Source: Metallyticus violacea
Lineage: Eukaryota; Arthropoda; Insecta; Mantodea; Metallyticidae
Assembly (NCBI GenBank): GCA_030762175.1
Contig: CM060831.1
Location: 33,390,501 to 33,454,500, forward strand
Direction of reading: 5' to 3'
DNA: 64,000 nt
Shown: positions 1 through 13,015 of the stretch, in pieces
Position numbering within the stretch: position 1 is the stretch's first letter
Layout of the letters: each line of letters opens with the position of its first letter
Position numbers and translations under genes: made by a program
The notes under the pieces: model-generated
The model's input: only the letters and a program-made list of their open reading frames with translations
What the model was told of the DNA's origin: nothing
Database searches by the model: none

Positions 1-981
1 AGGGATCAAATATAAAGTAAACTCATATTTATGAGTATAGATATGTTGACAGTTTATTATTTACTGTATGTTTCATATACATAATTACACCTTACATTTG
101 GCTTTACTATAGCTTCCCTGAACGGTTGTGTAGATCACATCTTTACTGCCTTACGACTCTCCTATTTCTGTCCTCTTTTCAATGTTCTGACATTGTCAAT
201 GCATTATTACTGCCTCATTCGCTACAGTATGATAGTATCATTTTTTTTTTTTAATTTATCAGGAAAAGGGTAAATGACGATGCAAATGTTGAAGAAGGAG
301 TTGCATTGCAAAAAACTTTTCTAAAGCATTCTTCTCCCTCCTGATTATGCACGTCCTCGCATCTTAACATCATTCCAAAATTGAGATTTTAGATTTGCAG
401 TAATTATTATTGATATAAACTTTAAAGGAAGATTCATTAATTACAAAGTATGTTACAGTTCAGCATATGTTTTCGAATATTTGTCTTTGAGTCCTATGAA
501 CCTACAGAGTCGGCTGTTCAAGCACAAATGAGATTTAAACAAAGATTATTAAGTAATAAAATGAGATAAAAGCTAGTTAATATATTTCCAGAATGGGAAC
601 TTTTGGGGTGAGAAGATTTCTACCAAAGGTTCTCACAAGAAATATTAAAGCCAATGGCGATGTCACAGAACGTTCTACAAATATTTGCATGCCTCAACAC
701 ATATGGTATTTTCTTGTGGTTTGGGGTGTAATTAGTTGTATATTTAAGATACTTTATTTAATTTTGTCTGGGAAAGATGTTTACTTGCATTATCGACATT
801 GAACTATGCCCATAAAAAGCCGTTCCTGTATGAGGTCGTACCAGTGAAGTATAAAGCTCTCCCAGTAGGGCTAGGGCTCTATAAATACTTTAAAGTGCCT
901 TAAATAGACAGCTCCGTAACTATTTGGTAATAATTGGGTTGAATACTACTTAAGAAGGTGGAAGCAAGGTAGCAAAGTTGG

Positions 982-1012
<31 letters not shown>

Positions 1013-1660
1013 GTTCACATCGTGATCTTAGTCAAAACGTGATGCATGAACTATAAGTATTTGCTCCACTAGCTTTGAAAATGCAATTTTTTAATTTTTA
1101 TTGAATATTTCTAACGTAAATAAAAGTCTGGTTGTCTACAATGACTTGAGAGTTTATGGGAAGTAAAACTGCTAAACAGTTCCGTCCACAATATTTGGTG
1201 TCCATTCACTGCCTTTAACCTTACTATTGCATGCCTGATCAGTATCAGAACCGAAACTTGTCCTTAAATGTCGTTAAGCTTGTATTTAAATGAGAAAGTT
1301 GCTTTCTGTCATCTCAGTCATTGCCAAGTGTCGTGAAACAGCTGTTGTGCTCTACAGGTTGTCCATGAGTCTGATATGGAAAGTCTACGAAAGAATTAAG
1401 TGGGTGTTTATTGACACAGGTGAGGGGGGGGGGGAGAAATTAATGTCAACACGCTTAAATACTTTTTTTTTTTTTTTTGCCTTATGGAAATACATTCTAG
1501 TGCTTAAACGAAGATTTATATGATACGGTTTTAAATAAACTAATCAGAATTATTTAAAATGCAGTTATTTTTAGCTTTTCCTTTCAAATAAATATATTTG
1601 TACATGCCCATCTTGCTTATGCGTAAATTGAACTGGATAATTATTTTCACGTTCTAATTG

Positions 1661-1723
<63 letters not shown>

Positions 1724-2008
1724 AAGTTGCAGTTTGACGAAAAGTTAAGGGCAATTTATTGTGCAACATTTTCCCATGTTCCACAATATGTTCCATTCAG
1801 ATTTGACATTTCTATAATGATAAAAATCTTTAATTTATTAACAGATTTTAGTTTCTGAATTCTCCTGTTTAAAGTTTTTTGTACAAGTTATCTAAATACA
1901 TTGGTATTTATTGGTAATTATGAACAAAGCTTATATTAAATAGTAGTAGTGGTAGTGGTAGTAACGTGTATTTATTGCACATTCTTTAAACATATTTGTA
2001 CAACACAT

Positions 2009-2009
<1 letters not shown>
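1..2009. other. No gene seen; simple repeats
   Basis: AT-rich, with T runs at 241-252 and 981-1008 and the (AT)n run. An open frame at 593-802 (69 codons) has no recognisable domain and no supporting context. Confidence 0.5.
1662..1721 (+). repeat. (AT)n microsatellite
   Basis: About 60 bp of uninterrupted AT. Confidence 0.95.

Positions 2010-2050
<41 letters not shown>
2010..2050 (+). repeat. (CA)n microsatellite
   Basis: About 40 bp of CA, next to the LINE fragment at 2120-2720. Confidence 0.95.
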
Positions 2051-2051
<1 letters not shown>

Positions 2052-2119
2052 ACTCTTACTCAAGAGCCCCTCTACCCCAACAAAGTGCTCCTAATTCCAA
2101 GCACTTTGCGTAAAAAAGA

Positions 2120-2720
2120 ATAAATGTCTGGCCAATTGTCTTACTGTGCAAGCAGAACCCAACATGCTAACCTATTCCACTTAGCAAACTTAACTTCCAG
2201 CGCAGTAAACCTGCACTCTTTGGTACCTGAGCAGTCCATTAGAATGTGCCGCCAGTTTTCTCTGTCATCACAAAAGGCACATACTCTGTGCCCAGCCTCA
2301 TCTGTTATTTTAGTCGCCTTCCATATCCACGCTAGACCCGATCTATTTGGAGAACTCATGGACCTATATACATCTCTCAAATTTCAATTTCATGTATGGC
2401 ATGAACTAGTTAATAAACATATGCCAGTAATACACATCTCTCTATGTCTCTGTTTCTTGCTTAAACTAAGTGATATTTTCTCTCTACATTCTGTCTCTAT
2501 ATCCCATTGATTATTTTCCTAAGCCTTTTTTGTACCTTCCTCCAGACATAATTACGAATCCTGACTCCATTGTTCTACACTCATCCCATTCTAATGCTAT
2601 CTACACTTCTTTTATATTCGCTGTGCAGTAATCTGAAGTTTGTAGCATAAAATTCTAAACGCTTTGCAATCCCCTCTTATTATACATAACCATACTTAAT
2701 TCGAATGTAATAATGCGTTA
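2120..2720 (-). mobile_element. LINE (non-LTR retrotransposon) ORF2 3' end
   Basis: The minus strand 2141-2380 encodes CAFCDDRENWRHILMDC, the CxxC...H...C zinc-knuckle found after the RNase H or RT of R1/Jockey/I-type LINEs, preceded by HRV and followed by an open C-terminal stretch. No RT domain is visible. Confidence 0.55.
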
Positions 2721-3164
2721 TGTATCCATATGCCCACATTCCCATAAAACCTGTTATAAGTTCAGCGGTAGCAATAATAAACCATATTACAACTAAACAT
2801 AATGAAGTACTCTGTCAAGAAGTGTCTAGCGTTCAAATAAGACGGAGAGTGAACCGTACCTACAGAGAAACCACGAGCTTTGTCCTTACTCATGACAGTA
2901 CTGAAGATAACATCATCAGTCACAGAGCCTGAGACACAATTAAGCTATTCAAAGTTGTTTCCGTATAAAAGCAAATAAGAACTTCGTCTAAAATGGGTAG
3001 AAAGTTTTTCCAGTCATTATTTTACGACTCCCATAATAAGTAGCCGAAATGAAACTCTTTTAAGAAGTGTAGGAGGATATACTCTTTTAGATTAAAAAAA
3101 TTAAATTAAATTAAATTAAGAAAGAGTTAAATATATTTAAATTAATAGATAAAATAGAATTATT

Positions 3165-3300
3165 ATACAGAAACAACTGGAAGGAACGTGTTGAACAAAT
3201 GAAAGAATGCCGAATACCAGAAACAATTTTACATTATAAACCAATAGGTAAGAGGAGTGTTGGCAGACCAAGAACTACTATGTTTTAACAAGCAATTTTA
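3165..3300 (+). mobile_element. LINE ORF2 C-terminal fragment
   Basis: The + strand reads NWKERVEQMKECRIPETILH and KPIGKRSVGRPRTT. The pattern W..H/RVxRM..xRIPK..L.YKP.G.R..GRPR is the usual C-terminus of endonuclease-reverse transcriptases of insect LINEs. Confidence 0.6.
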
Positions 3301-3770
3301 AGACCGACGAGCTTTATGAGTTAAACCGTGAAATGCTTTAGATGATTGGATTGATTTGAATTGTTAGGGGCGGAGTACTTCAGCTTTCACATCAGGCTGG
3401 CCTTTCGTGTCTATGTCCCAAGTGGAGGAAGAGATGATGGAAAGGATCCACGGTCGATAAAGTACGGACATAGAAATTGTTTCAGGTAGATCATCCCAAC
3501 ATCGGCGGAATCTTCCTTCAAGGAGTTCGAGCCCCTCAGAAGGGAGGCTTCCATACCAGATGCCGAGCAGGAACTTTTTCCAAATTGCAAGCCACCGTCA
3601 CACCGCACCAGCCCAACTCCCTGTAACACTTTCGATCCTGTAGTAGAACCAACGAGTGGTAGAATATGAAATGAGAGATCGGAAAATTCGTGGAGAAAAT
3701 CCATCGCAGCGTTTGTCCCGAATGCAAGTCCTAAACGTTCAAGTTTTTCGGTTAATAATTCTAAGACACA

Positions 3771-3970
3771 GCCTCCGTTGTCTGGTGGTAGCGTTTGTGA
3801 CTACTAATCCGGAGGTTCTGGGTTCGAATCCGGGCAAGCTGTCTGTCTGGGTAAGGGTTTTTTTTTTTTCGGAGTTTTTTCTTGCCCTGAGAAGGTGGAT
3901 GCCAGTAGCTTTAAAGCCTCAAGGACTCCAAGCTAATTTGCGCCATCATTAACTCATTTCATTTCATTCA
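3771..3970 (+). mobile_element. tRNA-derived SINE, another family
   Basis: GTTGTCTGGTGGTAGCGTTT as box A region and GGTTCGAATCCGG as box B, then a T-rich stretch and GGACTCCAAGCTAATTTGC. I saw no second copy in the window. Confidence 0.55.
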
Positions 3971-4201
3971 TCCCTACAGACTTACACCTAAAGTATTAAG
4001 TTCACAATCTACAGACCTCGCGAGACCTGTGCAGTCAAAGCTACAATAAAAACACATTAAATATATTCTAATAAACACTTGACCGAGAGCCTTAAAGCAG
4101 AGTCTGTGCATCTTCATTTAGCACAGATTTTACTATGGAATTTTGCTTTAATGTTGCAATGAAAAGTTGCAATTACTATTGGATACTCTGTTATATATTT
4201 C

Positions 4202-4498
4202 GGTCATGATGGTGTAGTGGTAATCATACTTGCCTCCTAAACCCAAGATCGCGGGTTCGATCCCGGTAGGACGGATGGATTTTTTTTCTGGCATAAAAAT
4301 TGGAAGTATGGCTTCCTTCGGAAGCGAAGTAAACCCGTGTGTCCCGTGTCGTACATTTACGGCACGAAAAAGAACCTGAAGCCTGAAAAAAGAGGCCTCT
4401 GAGCAAATTTTTCCGGCAGTTTCACGCCCAGAATTGAATGGGACGCTGATGACCTGAGATGTTATAGAACGCTCATAAATAAATCAACAAAAAAAAAA
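4202..4498 (+). mobile_element. SINE-A, tRNA-derived, full copy
   Basis: Head with polymerase III boxes (A-like TGGTGTAGTGGTAATC, B-like GGTTCGATCCC), a body with ATGGCTTCCTTCGGAAG and CGTACATTTACGGCACGA, a conserved 3' part (AGGCCTCTGAGCAAA ... GACGCTGATGACCTGAGATG) and an A-rich tail. It shares this layout with copies at 9654, 18252 and 20190. Confidence 0.85.
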
Positions 4499-4499
4499 T

Positions 4500-5900
4500 C
4501 AGTTATATACTGATAAGACATTGTTTAATTTTATTGTTCTTATCACAATGTTCTTTAGTTCATCGTTTCTTCACTGCTCGCAAAAGTAAATAAATAAAAT
4601 AAAATAAAGCGCAACACAAAGAAAAAGTGTAAATGAATATATATGTTCAGGGTATAACGAAAATACAGGGACAAATTTGGTGGCGAGTTCTTCATACGGA
4701 AACAAGAAAATAAATAAAAAAATGTGTGCGTGTGTGTTCAAAATGTCTGGTTTGTGAACTATTACTAAAAGATAACATCCAACACGTTTCAAGATATGGT
4801 TCAACTTAAATGTAAAAGAATATATATATTGGACAATTGAGTGATGCTGGTGTACATTGTAATGTATTGCTATGGAGACTTGTTTACATGTATCATTTGT
4901 GGACATTTCATGGTTAGTCAGTTTTTCACGTTTGACTTGTGCTGCAGTTTAGTAATATTTGAGCAACTAACCGTGGCAGAATATTCACACCGCGAGCAGA
5001 TAGATATAATTTTTATGCACGGTCTCCCGAATGGTAGCTAACTTTTTAAAAAAATATAAAAGTAAAATATGTTTTCTAATAAGTATAAACATTTGGTAAA
5101 TAAAGAAATTAAATATTTGATGTTACATAGAATTGCATTATTATATATTTTTTTCCATATTTAAAAATGTTGACTACGGACATATGAAATTTTATATTAA
5201 ACATTCGGGCCGTACTAATTAAGTAGGCTATGAGCCACTTAGCGACAACACTCTCTCCTAAAATGATAGCGGGAAGGTAATATTGTATAGGTTGCACTTT
5301 TAGGGTTGAAATTTAACCCACAGTATTACGAAAACCATATGTTGCAACCCCGTTATATGATCTGTGAAACACTTCAAGTTGCATTAGTTTTATGAGCTCG
5401 GTTCTCGGTGGAAATCAACTTTTCATTTACATAAAATAATATTTATGCAGGTATCGCTAAGCAGGCTGTGTTTATTATTTTCTTGTGCACTGTAATGTGA
5501 ACTGGAGAAACCTATTCTACTTACAAAATCTCTGCATGAACTGCTAAATTTGGTAGTAATATGACGCGGTATGTTAGTCACGAAACATTGTGCACTCAGT
5601 CGGACACACATCGAGTTATATTATACTGTACTACTCACGTTCCTTTGACACCTGGAGTAAGATGTGTTTTCAAATGAAATCAAATAGAACCAGTACTTGA
5701 TTTTCTTACTTCTGAAAGTGCTGTCCAATAACTCAACGAGCAACCAATACAGGTCAATGTGTCTAACCTATCCATTCCCTCACATTGCAGATCTTTTACA
5801 AATTCTGGTGTGACATATCCCCCTGTCTTTCGCATTTCTGAGAAGTTAAACCACGAGGACCATTTGAAAAGTTCTCTGAATGAAGCATAAAATGATAGCA
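4500..5900. other. No gene seen
   Basis: AT-rich sequence between a SINE-A copy and the mariner remnant. Open frames are short and of odd composition. A minus-strand frame at 5680-5901 (73 codons, FKWSSWFNFSEMRKTGGYVT) next to the mariner may be transposon-derived, but I do not recognise it. Confidence 0.45.
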
Positions 5901-5904
5901 TATC

Positions 5905-6560
5905 TTTTTGAAATTATCCTTATTTTTCAACATAATCACCCTTGAAACCAACGCACTTTGTCCTGTAATGCTCCAAAGCCTTTATTCCATCACTACAGTC
6001 AGATGGAGTGATGGTTTGAGCTCGTCATGCGACGAAAATTTCTTCACACCAAGGAATTTTCTAAGTTTAGGCAGCAATAGAAATTCGATGTAGCAAAGTC
6101 AGGAGAATAAGGCGGATGTGGCAGCAAATCGTACCCCATATATTGATTTTCGCTATTGCAACGAAACTTGTGTGAGGGCGAGCATTGTCTTGATGCAATG
6201 TCTTTCTTCTTTGATTACCCCGGCCTCTCCTCACATTTTTTGTCTTCAATAGGTCCTAATAGTACACTCCAGTGATAGATGTTCCAGTGCGAAAATAATT
6301 AATTAGCAGTACATCCTGGCATCCCAGAAAACCGATGCCATGATCTTCCAGGTCGATTTCACACACTTGGTCTGCTTTGTTGAAAGAGTTGCACTCTGAT
6401 TAGCTTTTGGTCTTCAGTCATCTGTCGCTACACCCATTTTGTCGATAATTTTTTCAAGCGCATTTATTCTTCCTTCAATGTGTGCTCTCTTGAAATGCCC
6501 AGAGCTTCAGCAAGTTCGGACATCTTTAATTAGTGATCCTTAAGAACCACGTCCTGCACC
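5905..6560 (-). mobile_element. Mariner-like transposase remnant
   Basis: The minus strand reads QRRKTLHQDNARPHTSFVA (second catalytic Asp motif) and further pieces on either side with stops and frameshifts. No ends were recognised. It is followed on the right by a (TTC)n(ATC)n repeat. Confidence 0.7.
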
Positions 6561-6597
6561 TTATAGATAATTTTTATATGAAGGATTTTAGTCCCCC

Positions 6598-6647
6598 CCT
6601 TCTTCTTCTTCTTCTTCTTCTTCTTCTTCATCTTCTTCTTCTTCTTC

Positions 6648-6686
<39 letters not shown>

Positions 6687-6687
6687 G
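6598..6687 (+). repeat. (TTC)n(ATC)n microsatellite
   Basis: CTTCTTCTT repeats with one CAT interruption pass into (ATC)n. Confidence 0.95.
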
Positions 6688-6989
6688 TCCAAGCCTTCAC
6701 GGCCTCGTTTAAACTCCGTGGTTGAAAATTATGATGCAGAGTTCCCTAGAGTGTTGTCACTTTGTAGAATATCGCCCCACGATGTCTGCACTATCAGTCA
6801 AGAGAAAACAAACGTTTTGGATATAGAAATGAAATTTCTGATAATGGCGAAATTAGTTAATTTAGCTAGTGAATTTGGTGTTGGTGTCACAATGTATGGA
6901 ACATTATTAAATCAGCAGAGACCCTCGTGCAATTTTTGGAGCAAGAAAATGGCACTTTATTCTTGGACATGATTTACTTAGAATGAACA

Positions 6990-8730
6990 CCAGATGCAGG
7001 TAGTAAGTTCAGAAAAAAGTGACGGATTTGCTCAATGACATAAAAGAAAGCTAATTATCCTCATTTGCAATTAACAGCTCCCCCCTCGTTATAACGGGTA
7101 ATAGAGATTCTATTGTATTTGCGAAATTCCCTGTTTTTCCCGTGTGTTTTTTCTGTTGTTTGTTTTTATAGTAAGATTTCTTAAGCTGATATGCTTCATT
7201 ATTTTCTCGACTTAATGACTTCCGGTTTCTTAAATGATCTCTGACTTAGAGACAATTCCCACGTTTATCAAAAATTCAGCTAGGCAGTTGTTCACACAGT
7301 ACGATATATATCATTTGGTGCAAGAGTCCGGGGTGAGCCTAGCCCTGCCGCGGCGACCTCTGCATCCTCTACCTCCGTCTCATGACTTCATAGATAGAAG
7401 GGGGACATGTAATGAGCGTGTCGGCACCCCGCCGGTCGTCTTATTACGCAGCTTTCAGTAAATGATCGTACTCTTCAAAGGTACAATCATGCTAAAAGAA
7501 TGGATGAAGAAAAATGGCTCAAGACTGTTGAAATGGTCATCACAGCGAAATGAAACCCTAGACGTTCGAGGACAACATGTAGAGAACAGCTGAGAATTTA
7601 AGAGTGGAAAATCCCTTAAGGGGACCGACTTGTTGAAAATAACAAAATAAATACATTCCCCATTTTTTCACATTAATTAAGTTAATTTATCTTAGAATCA
7701 TATAACTGTTTTGAAACTGAATTTCACTTTAAAGGCCTGTTACGTGATTGTTTGTATGTCCCTGCGCATGGGTAAAGATCATCTCTTAATATTAAAAGTA
7801 ATTTTTCTCTTTATCTTGCACATGTGGGAATTTAAATTGCTCCTCTCCATTGAAATTTTCAATAGGGTCTCTTGATACTTGTACAAATAAAAGTAACTAT
7901 AGGAAAATTTAAATAGATAAAGAAAAATATATATGCTCGTATAACATTATTAAAATTACAATAAATGCAAGAAAATAAGAATGATTTTCCTTCTGAAATA
8001 ATAATTTGATCAAATAAAAATTTTGCATTTAGTTTGTCTCTATTATGTGTTTAAAACAAAAATCCGCAGTTATTTTTTTTTCTAAAAAATTAAAAGGTGC
8101 ACCACGAGGAGCATTATATCAGAGAGCGCATAAAACCAACAAATATTTTTTTTCTCGGAAAATATTTTATGAGTTTTTTTCTTAAATTCCATTATTTATT
8201 TTTATTACATTCCATTGATATATGGCAAAAAAAAAATTTAACTGTATTGCTCAAGAAATGTAGAACTTTTGGTTATATCAGGATGGTTCCCTTAAAAGCA
8301 AAAGTAAGTCAAATTACAATATAATGGATTTAAAATTCAATTAGAAAAATATTGCATATTTGCTGCGTCACTGTATTTGTCCTGATAATGCAGGAACGGT
8401 TTTCATAAGAGAGAGAGAGAACATGAGGTCGTTAACATTAAGATGTTTATATCTGCTTGGTTCACTTAACTGTTGGGCTATCATCAGTTGCAGTTTGCGG
8501 GAATGTTCATGGGTGGCTAAGCACATAGACAAAGAATACGTTTCTGTCCACTCACTGGTTTTCTGTTTGAGGCAGATGCATCAAGATGGAGATTGTTGCT
8601 AACACTACCGTCATGTTTTCTTTTTTAATTGTATGTTGAGAGAGAAAAATATAACACATTTTGTTTTCGTTATCTAGTGAAGGGATTCACAGTTTTTCGG
8701 CATGGAAGGTAAAAAAGTAACTTCGTATGA
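6990..8730. other. No gene seen
   Basis: A slightly GC-richer patch at 7310-7460 has an open frame (VSLALPRRPLHPLPPSHD) with no known domain. The rest is AT-rich, without repeats I recognise. Confidence 0.45.
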
Positions 8731-8920
8731 TTTAATGCAAATCACTGTGTTGCGAAAATATGGGAGGAAGCATTCCAGGCCTAAATTTAGAGCACCTCCG
8801 CGACATTTGGCAATGATGAAGAGTAGAAGGAAAACGCAGAAATACCGCCTGAGGGGATTCGAACCGTATGTTTCCAGTTCATGCGTGCGGACCATAACGA
8901 CTCGACCGCCCGTATGAATT
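8730..8920 (-). mobile_element. SINE with SINE-B-like body and a different tRNA head
   Basis: Minus strand: head GGGCGGTCGAGTCGTTATGG with B box GGTTCGAATCCCC, followed by GCCAAATGTCGCGGAGGTGC and TTTAGGCCTGGAATGCTTCC, which match the SINE-B body. The head differs from both SINE-A and SINE-B. Confidence 0.6.
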
Positions 8921-9039
8921 GCTGGGTTCGTCTCATTCATGAATATGGTGACATTTAGTAATACCATGTTAGTTTATAACGGTATACTTAAAGTATTGCA
9001 TGAGCAAACGTTTTAAGAAACGAATACAGATATCTTAAA

Positions 9040-9180
9040 AAAGATACTCTGGTCTCCGAAATCACCAGATTTGAACACATTAGAACATGTTTGGGCGAGA
9101 AGCAAGAGGAGGCTTTCGCAAATGCTGCGCAGCTCTGGCATTGCATTGCACCAACTTTTTTGCAAGTTGGTACATTGCAT
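9040..9180 (+). mobile_element. Tc1-like transposase 3' fragment
   Basis: The + strand reads LWSPKSPDLNTLEHVWARSK RRLSQML, matching the C-terminal SPDLNPIEHVWxxLKRRL motif of Tc1 transposases (Glu is the third catalytic residue). No other part of the element was found. Confidence 0.7.
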
Positions 9181-9653
9181 GAAAATCACAGGAACCAATA
9201 AAATATCATATAACCTTTTTTCTTCTTCTTTCTTTTTGTGCTTTTTCCCCCCTAATTGTTTAAGAAAGTCAGGAATCATTGAATGTATGTACTAGTTTAT
9301 TTATCTACATTTTCCCCTGTTATACGAGAACAACAAATAAACAACATAGTGAAGATAGTATCTTAAAACATTATCTACGTGAATATACAGAATGATTATG
9401 TGAATAATATCAATAAAAACAATGCATTGATTTGAACCTCCTCAGTTATCACACTGAATTTCCAATCCAGTTCGCTGGCACTGGAGGATATCTACAAACA
9501 AAAGTACACCTCCCTGTTTAAAGTAATGCAGCTAATGGTTGAAGTAGAAAGGTTTGGTTTCGTTATAGAATATTTAAGTATATTGCGAAGAATCGTTTTT
9601 AGTCCCAAATATTTATTTTACGTTATATCGTAATATGTTTAAGCTTATGTGAA

Positions 9654-9764
9654 TGAGGCCTCTCAGCAAAATTTGTCGGTCGTTTCACGCCCTGATTTGA
9701 ATGGGACGCTGATGAACTGAGATGTTAAAAAGCGTCCGTAAATAAACCAAATAAAAAAAAATCT
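9654..9764 (+). mobile_element. SINE-A 3' fragment
   Basis: Begins at GAGGCCTCTCAGCAAA and runs to the A-rich tail. It lacks the tRNA head, a typical 5' truncation. Confidence 0.75.
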
Positions 9765-10217
9765 TATCTGAATATATAAGGTAAACCTGATTTGTAACGG
9801 AACGCACGTTTACACACAAACTGAGTTCTTCTTGCTTTTCCGTGAGGCGTAAGCGATACTTACAAGTAGACAGATATTTTATGGCGCTTAGCAGTTATTC
9901 AATACTGTATAAATCTCTAGAAGATTAACATAAGAGCGTGATCATTGCGAATGGATAATCCAGTGAAACTTTAACCTGAACTATCCGATAATGCATTGAG
10001 AAATAAATCTGATAAGCGTAGAAAGCTCTTAGCTGTTATTCTGTCTACTTAGAACACAGAGATAAAGACATGTAATACTCGTTATCTTGCAACCGGAGTG
10101 AACAATTACATCAGTTGAAATAGTAAGCCTAGACATTGCGATAAGTTTGGGATCTAAAATGTTTATTTGACATACTTCAAACTTGTGTGTGTTTTTCAGT
10201 AGGTTTACTCATTTACA

Positions 10218-10505
10218 TTATGACAACAACGGCTTGCTCGCTTTGAACTCTCTGAACTCTGTTGCTTGTCCCTTTCGCGCCCTAAACGGGCAGGGGATAG
10301 ACTCGATCAATGTTTCCCTTCGCCTGCCGACCCGCTGAAAGTTCCTCCATGGGGGAAACGTTGGCAGTTCTGCGTTTTGTAGCATTTGCGTGCTCGTGTG
10401 TGCGTGTGTTGGTGACCTTGTCTGTCTTTGACCGCTGACCACGGAATCCTTAACCGTCACCAGAACTTCATTAAGGATTGAGAAGATTTGTTGCTTGAGT
10501 GTCAA
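10218..10505 (-). other. GC-richer open frame of unknown nature
   Basis: A 95-codon minus-strand frame in a CpG-rich island (10230-10450) within AT-rich DNA. The peptide (LPTFPPWRNFQRVGRRRETL) matches no family I know. It could be part of a repeat or an exon of an unseen gene. Confidence 0.25.
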
Positions 10506-10602
10506 ATTATTTTGTTCATTTTTCTATCCGTCCACTATCGCAGTGCCTAAATTTTAATGATTTTTAATTAAATTTGATAAAAATATACATCGTCAAAGCT
10601 AC

Positions 10603-10722
10603 GGTTTTCTGCTGGACTTTTTGTCATGAAATTTCTGTTTTAGAAATTAGCAAGTGTTTCTAGGTTTTCTACTGAACTTTTTGTCGTGAAACTTTTATTT
10701 TAGAAATTAGCAAATGTTTCTA
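10603..10722 (+). repeat. 60-bp tandem duplication
   Basis: Units 10603-10662 and 10663-10722 begin GGTTTTCTRCTG and differ at a handful of positions. Confidence 0.9.
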
Positions 10723-11345
10723 ACTTTAAGGAATAAATAAGGTCGTGTGTACGTTTTATTAATATACAAAAGTATAAATGAGTAGGTTATGCACGTAACA
10801 CTTGAAATATTTAAATAGTTTGCAAGAGTTTTCGCCCCTACATTTTCCCCCATATTCTGAGGTTTTGTCTTTACGCTTAACACCTGATGTACATTCATTC
10901 TTATAGATACACAGCTAAAAAATAAATATTTAATACTTGGTGATTAAATTATGATCATGTCAAGTGAATTTGTTCAGTTTTAAAGATTCCTTGTTGGCCA
11001 AAATGTTTAAACATTTGCACAGCTGTTGGAAGTATTAAATTTTACGTGGGTGTAAGCCAACAATATGCAGAGATACAAATGTAGCTATAATTTGTACAGA
11101 TATCGAAAAAAATTTACAATAAGTCTATCATGCACCAACGTGCAGAAATCCAAACTTTCTTGATTTTAGGCTAGAGCCCGTTCCGTCTGAAATACTTTAG
11201 TCCATCTTTTCTAAAACTCAACTCATTTCCCCACCGTTTTCGGTTTTTAATATTTAAATCTACCTTGACGTTTATAATACATTCAACGCTTACAATGAAT
11301 CCAAAAAGTACTCATCTGAAATACTCTAATACATTAATCAGAAGA

Positions 11346-11632
11346 CCGCCACGGGTGGTCGAGGTCGTTAAGGCGCGGACTCGTGAGAGGGAGGTCTGGG
11401 GTTCGATTTCCACCACGGTCCGTCCTCCCTTACTGAGGTTTTTCCAGGTTTTACTCAGTCCTCATAAATGGCAAATGCCGTAGAGGTACCAGAAACTTAG
11501 TTCTGGAACGCTTCCTTCCTTTAAAAAAAGTATTTCTCAATTTATCATTTGATCTCATGTATCATCAGTCACCGCCTGTGATGCCTCAATAGTTAAAACA
11601 GGCGTTAAACACTACTCAAAAAGAAAAGGGAA
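11346..11632 (+). mobile_element. SINE-B, tRNA-derived, full copy
   Basis: Head CCGCCACGGGTGGTCGAGG with B box GGTTCGATTTCC, body TTTTTCCAGGTTTTACTCAG and GGCAAATGCCGTAGAGGTAC, 3' part CACCGCCTGTGATGCCTC and TTAAACACTACTC, A-rich tail. The same layout occurs at 22847 and 60831. Confidence 0.85.
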
Positions 11633-11639
11633 AAAAATC

Positions 11640-13010
11640 AGAAATTAAGTTCCCTCTTTAGTATTTGGGAGTGAGCCTTATTTTTCTGTTGATCATTGAC
11701 TACAATATTCTGGAAATTGATATCATTAATTTCTCTTGAATTTATTTCAAATTCTGTCTCTAATGCTTTTTAAATATTAGTTTTATCTGTGACTGAATAT
11801 TCCCTTAATATGCCATACATTGAGTCGGATAAACACCCGACTGTTGTGTCCTTTAAATATAAAATAAAATATACAACGCTTTATGACTGGGGTCATATGT
11901 TTTGGATATGACAACATAACTTGTGTAAAAGAGTATGCTTATAAATATTTTGTGGTCCATGCTGTCCCCAATGAAACGCACATCTCCAAATAAATGCACC
12001 TCACAATTTATATGAATCCTCGGTCGTGCTTCATATTGACCGTAAGGTTCTGCCCAATCAACCCCATCACCTACATTTGGTTTAATGGTCATAAATAGAG
12101 TTTTTATTAGCTTTGGCACAAGTTAGCTGCTATACGCTTCTTCTTATTTACCTTACTGATGCATGGTTTTATACGGGCTGTTGTTGTGCATACAGTCTTT
12201 GCTGAATATTTTTTCCCAAATATTATTGCTGCCTCTGAAACTACGTTGGAAGCGTTTAAGTTTGAGTTTTTATGAACTTTCCTTACTGTAAGACGCTTTT
12301 CTCTTTCAATTGCTGTTGAAGGCCGCCCATTTCTTGATTAATTTCGGTATGTGTTAGTTTTCTTAAACTGATAGGTATAATATAAGTATAATTTTGACAA
12401 TGGTAATACTATGTAACTGCCATGTCTTGCTTAGCGAGAGAGAGGGAATTCATGAAATATAATCATCGTAACGAATACTCCTTTGGCATTGAATGCTCCA
12501 CAATATTAAGTTTCTGTCTGAATAATACAAAACAAAGTGCATATTAAATTTTCTTTACTTTTTATAAGGAGATATTAAACTTGCTGTTGAGAAGTATCCA
12601 TTGATACATCAAGTTATATTTTTATATATTTATGTCTCGCTAACATTGTTAATATGGTTAAACGAATTCCTTCTGGAGTCATGGGATTTATTTATAAGCA
12701 AATAACTGGTACATCGATGTGCATCCTTCATCAAAACATAATCGTGAACAAAGTGAATAGTTCACACTACAAAGAGAAAAGCTGAAAACAATAATAACGT
12801 TGATATCAAAATAGAAAGACAGATAATTGCGTAGCTATTTTAATCAGTGTTCTGTAACATTCCGCGCCTCCCAGTAACAGTCACAATCTGTTAGTTAAAA
12901 GCTGAGTAGTGTTGAAGATGGTCCCAACTTCCTAGTCTTTCATAGTTTTGCTGCCCATTTCAGGACAGCTGGCGGGTCGGCAGTCAGAGAGGTAACTCCC
13001 CGCAAAGTGG
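11640..13010. other. No gene seen
   Basis: AT-rich sequence between a SINE-B copy and the first mariner. No repeat family or coding pattern was recognised. Confidence 0.45.
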
Positions 13011-13015
13011 ATGTG

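Noticed and set aside
4224..4262. tRNA gene at the A and B boxes
   Set aside because: The cloverleaf is not closed and the same head occurs in SINE copies with shared bodies and A tails.
4571..4906. 111-codon minus-strand frame with a hydrophobic C-terminus
   Set aside because: AT-rich composition gives Phe/Ile/Leu/Tyr-rich translations by chance; no domain, homology pattern or neighbouring exon supports it.
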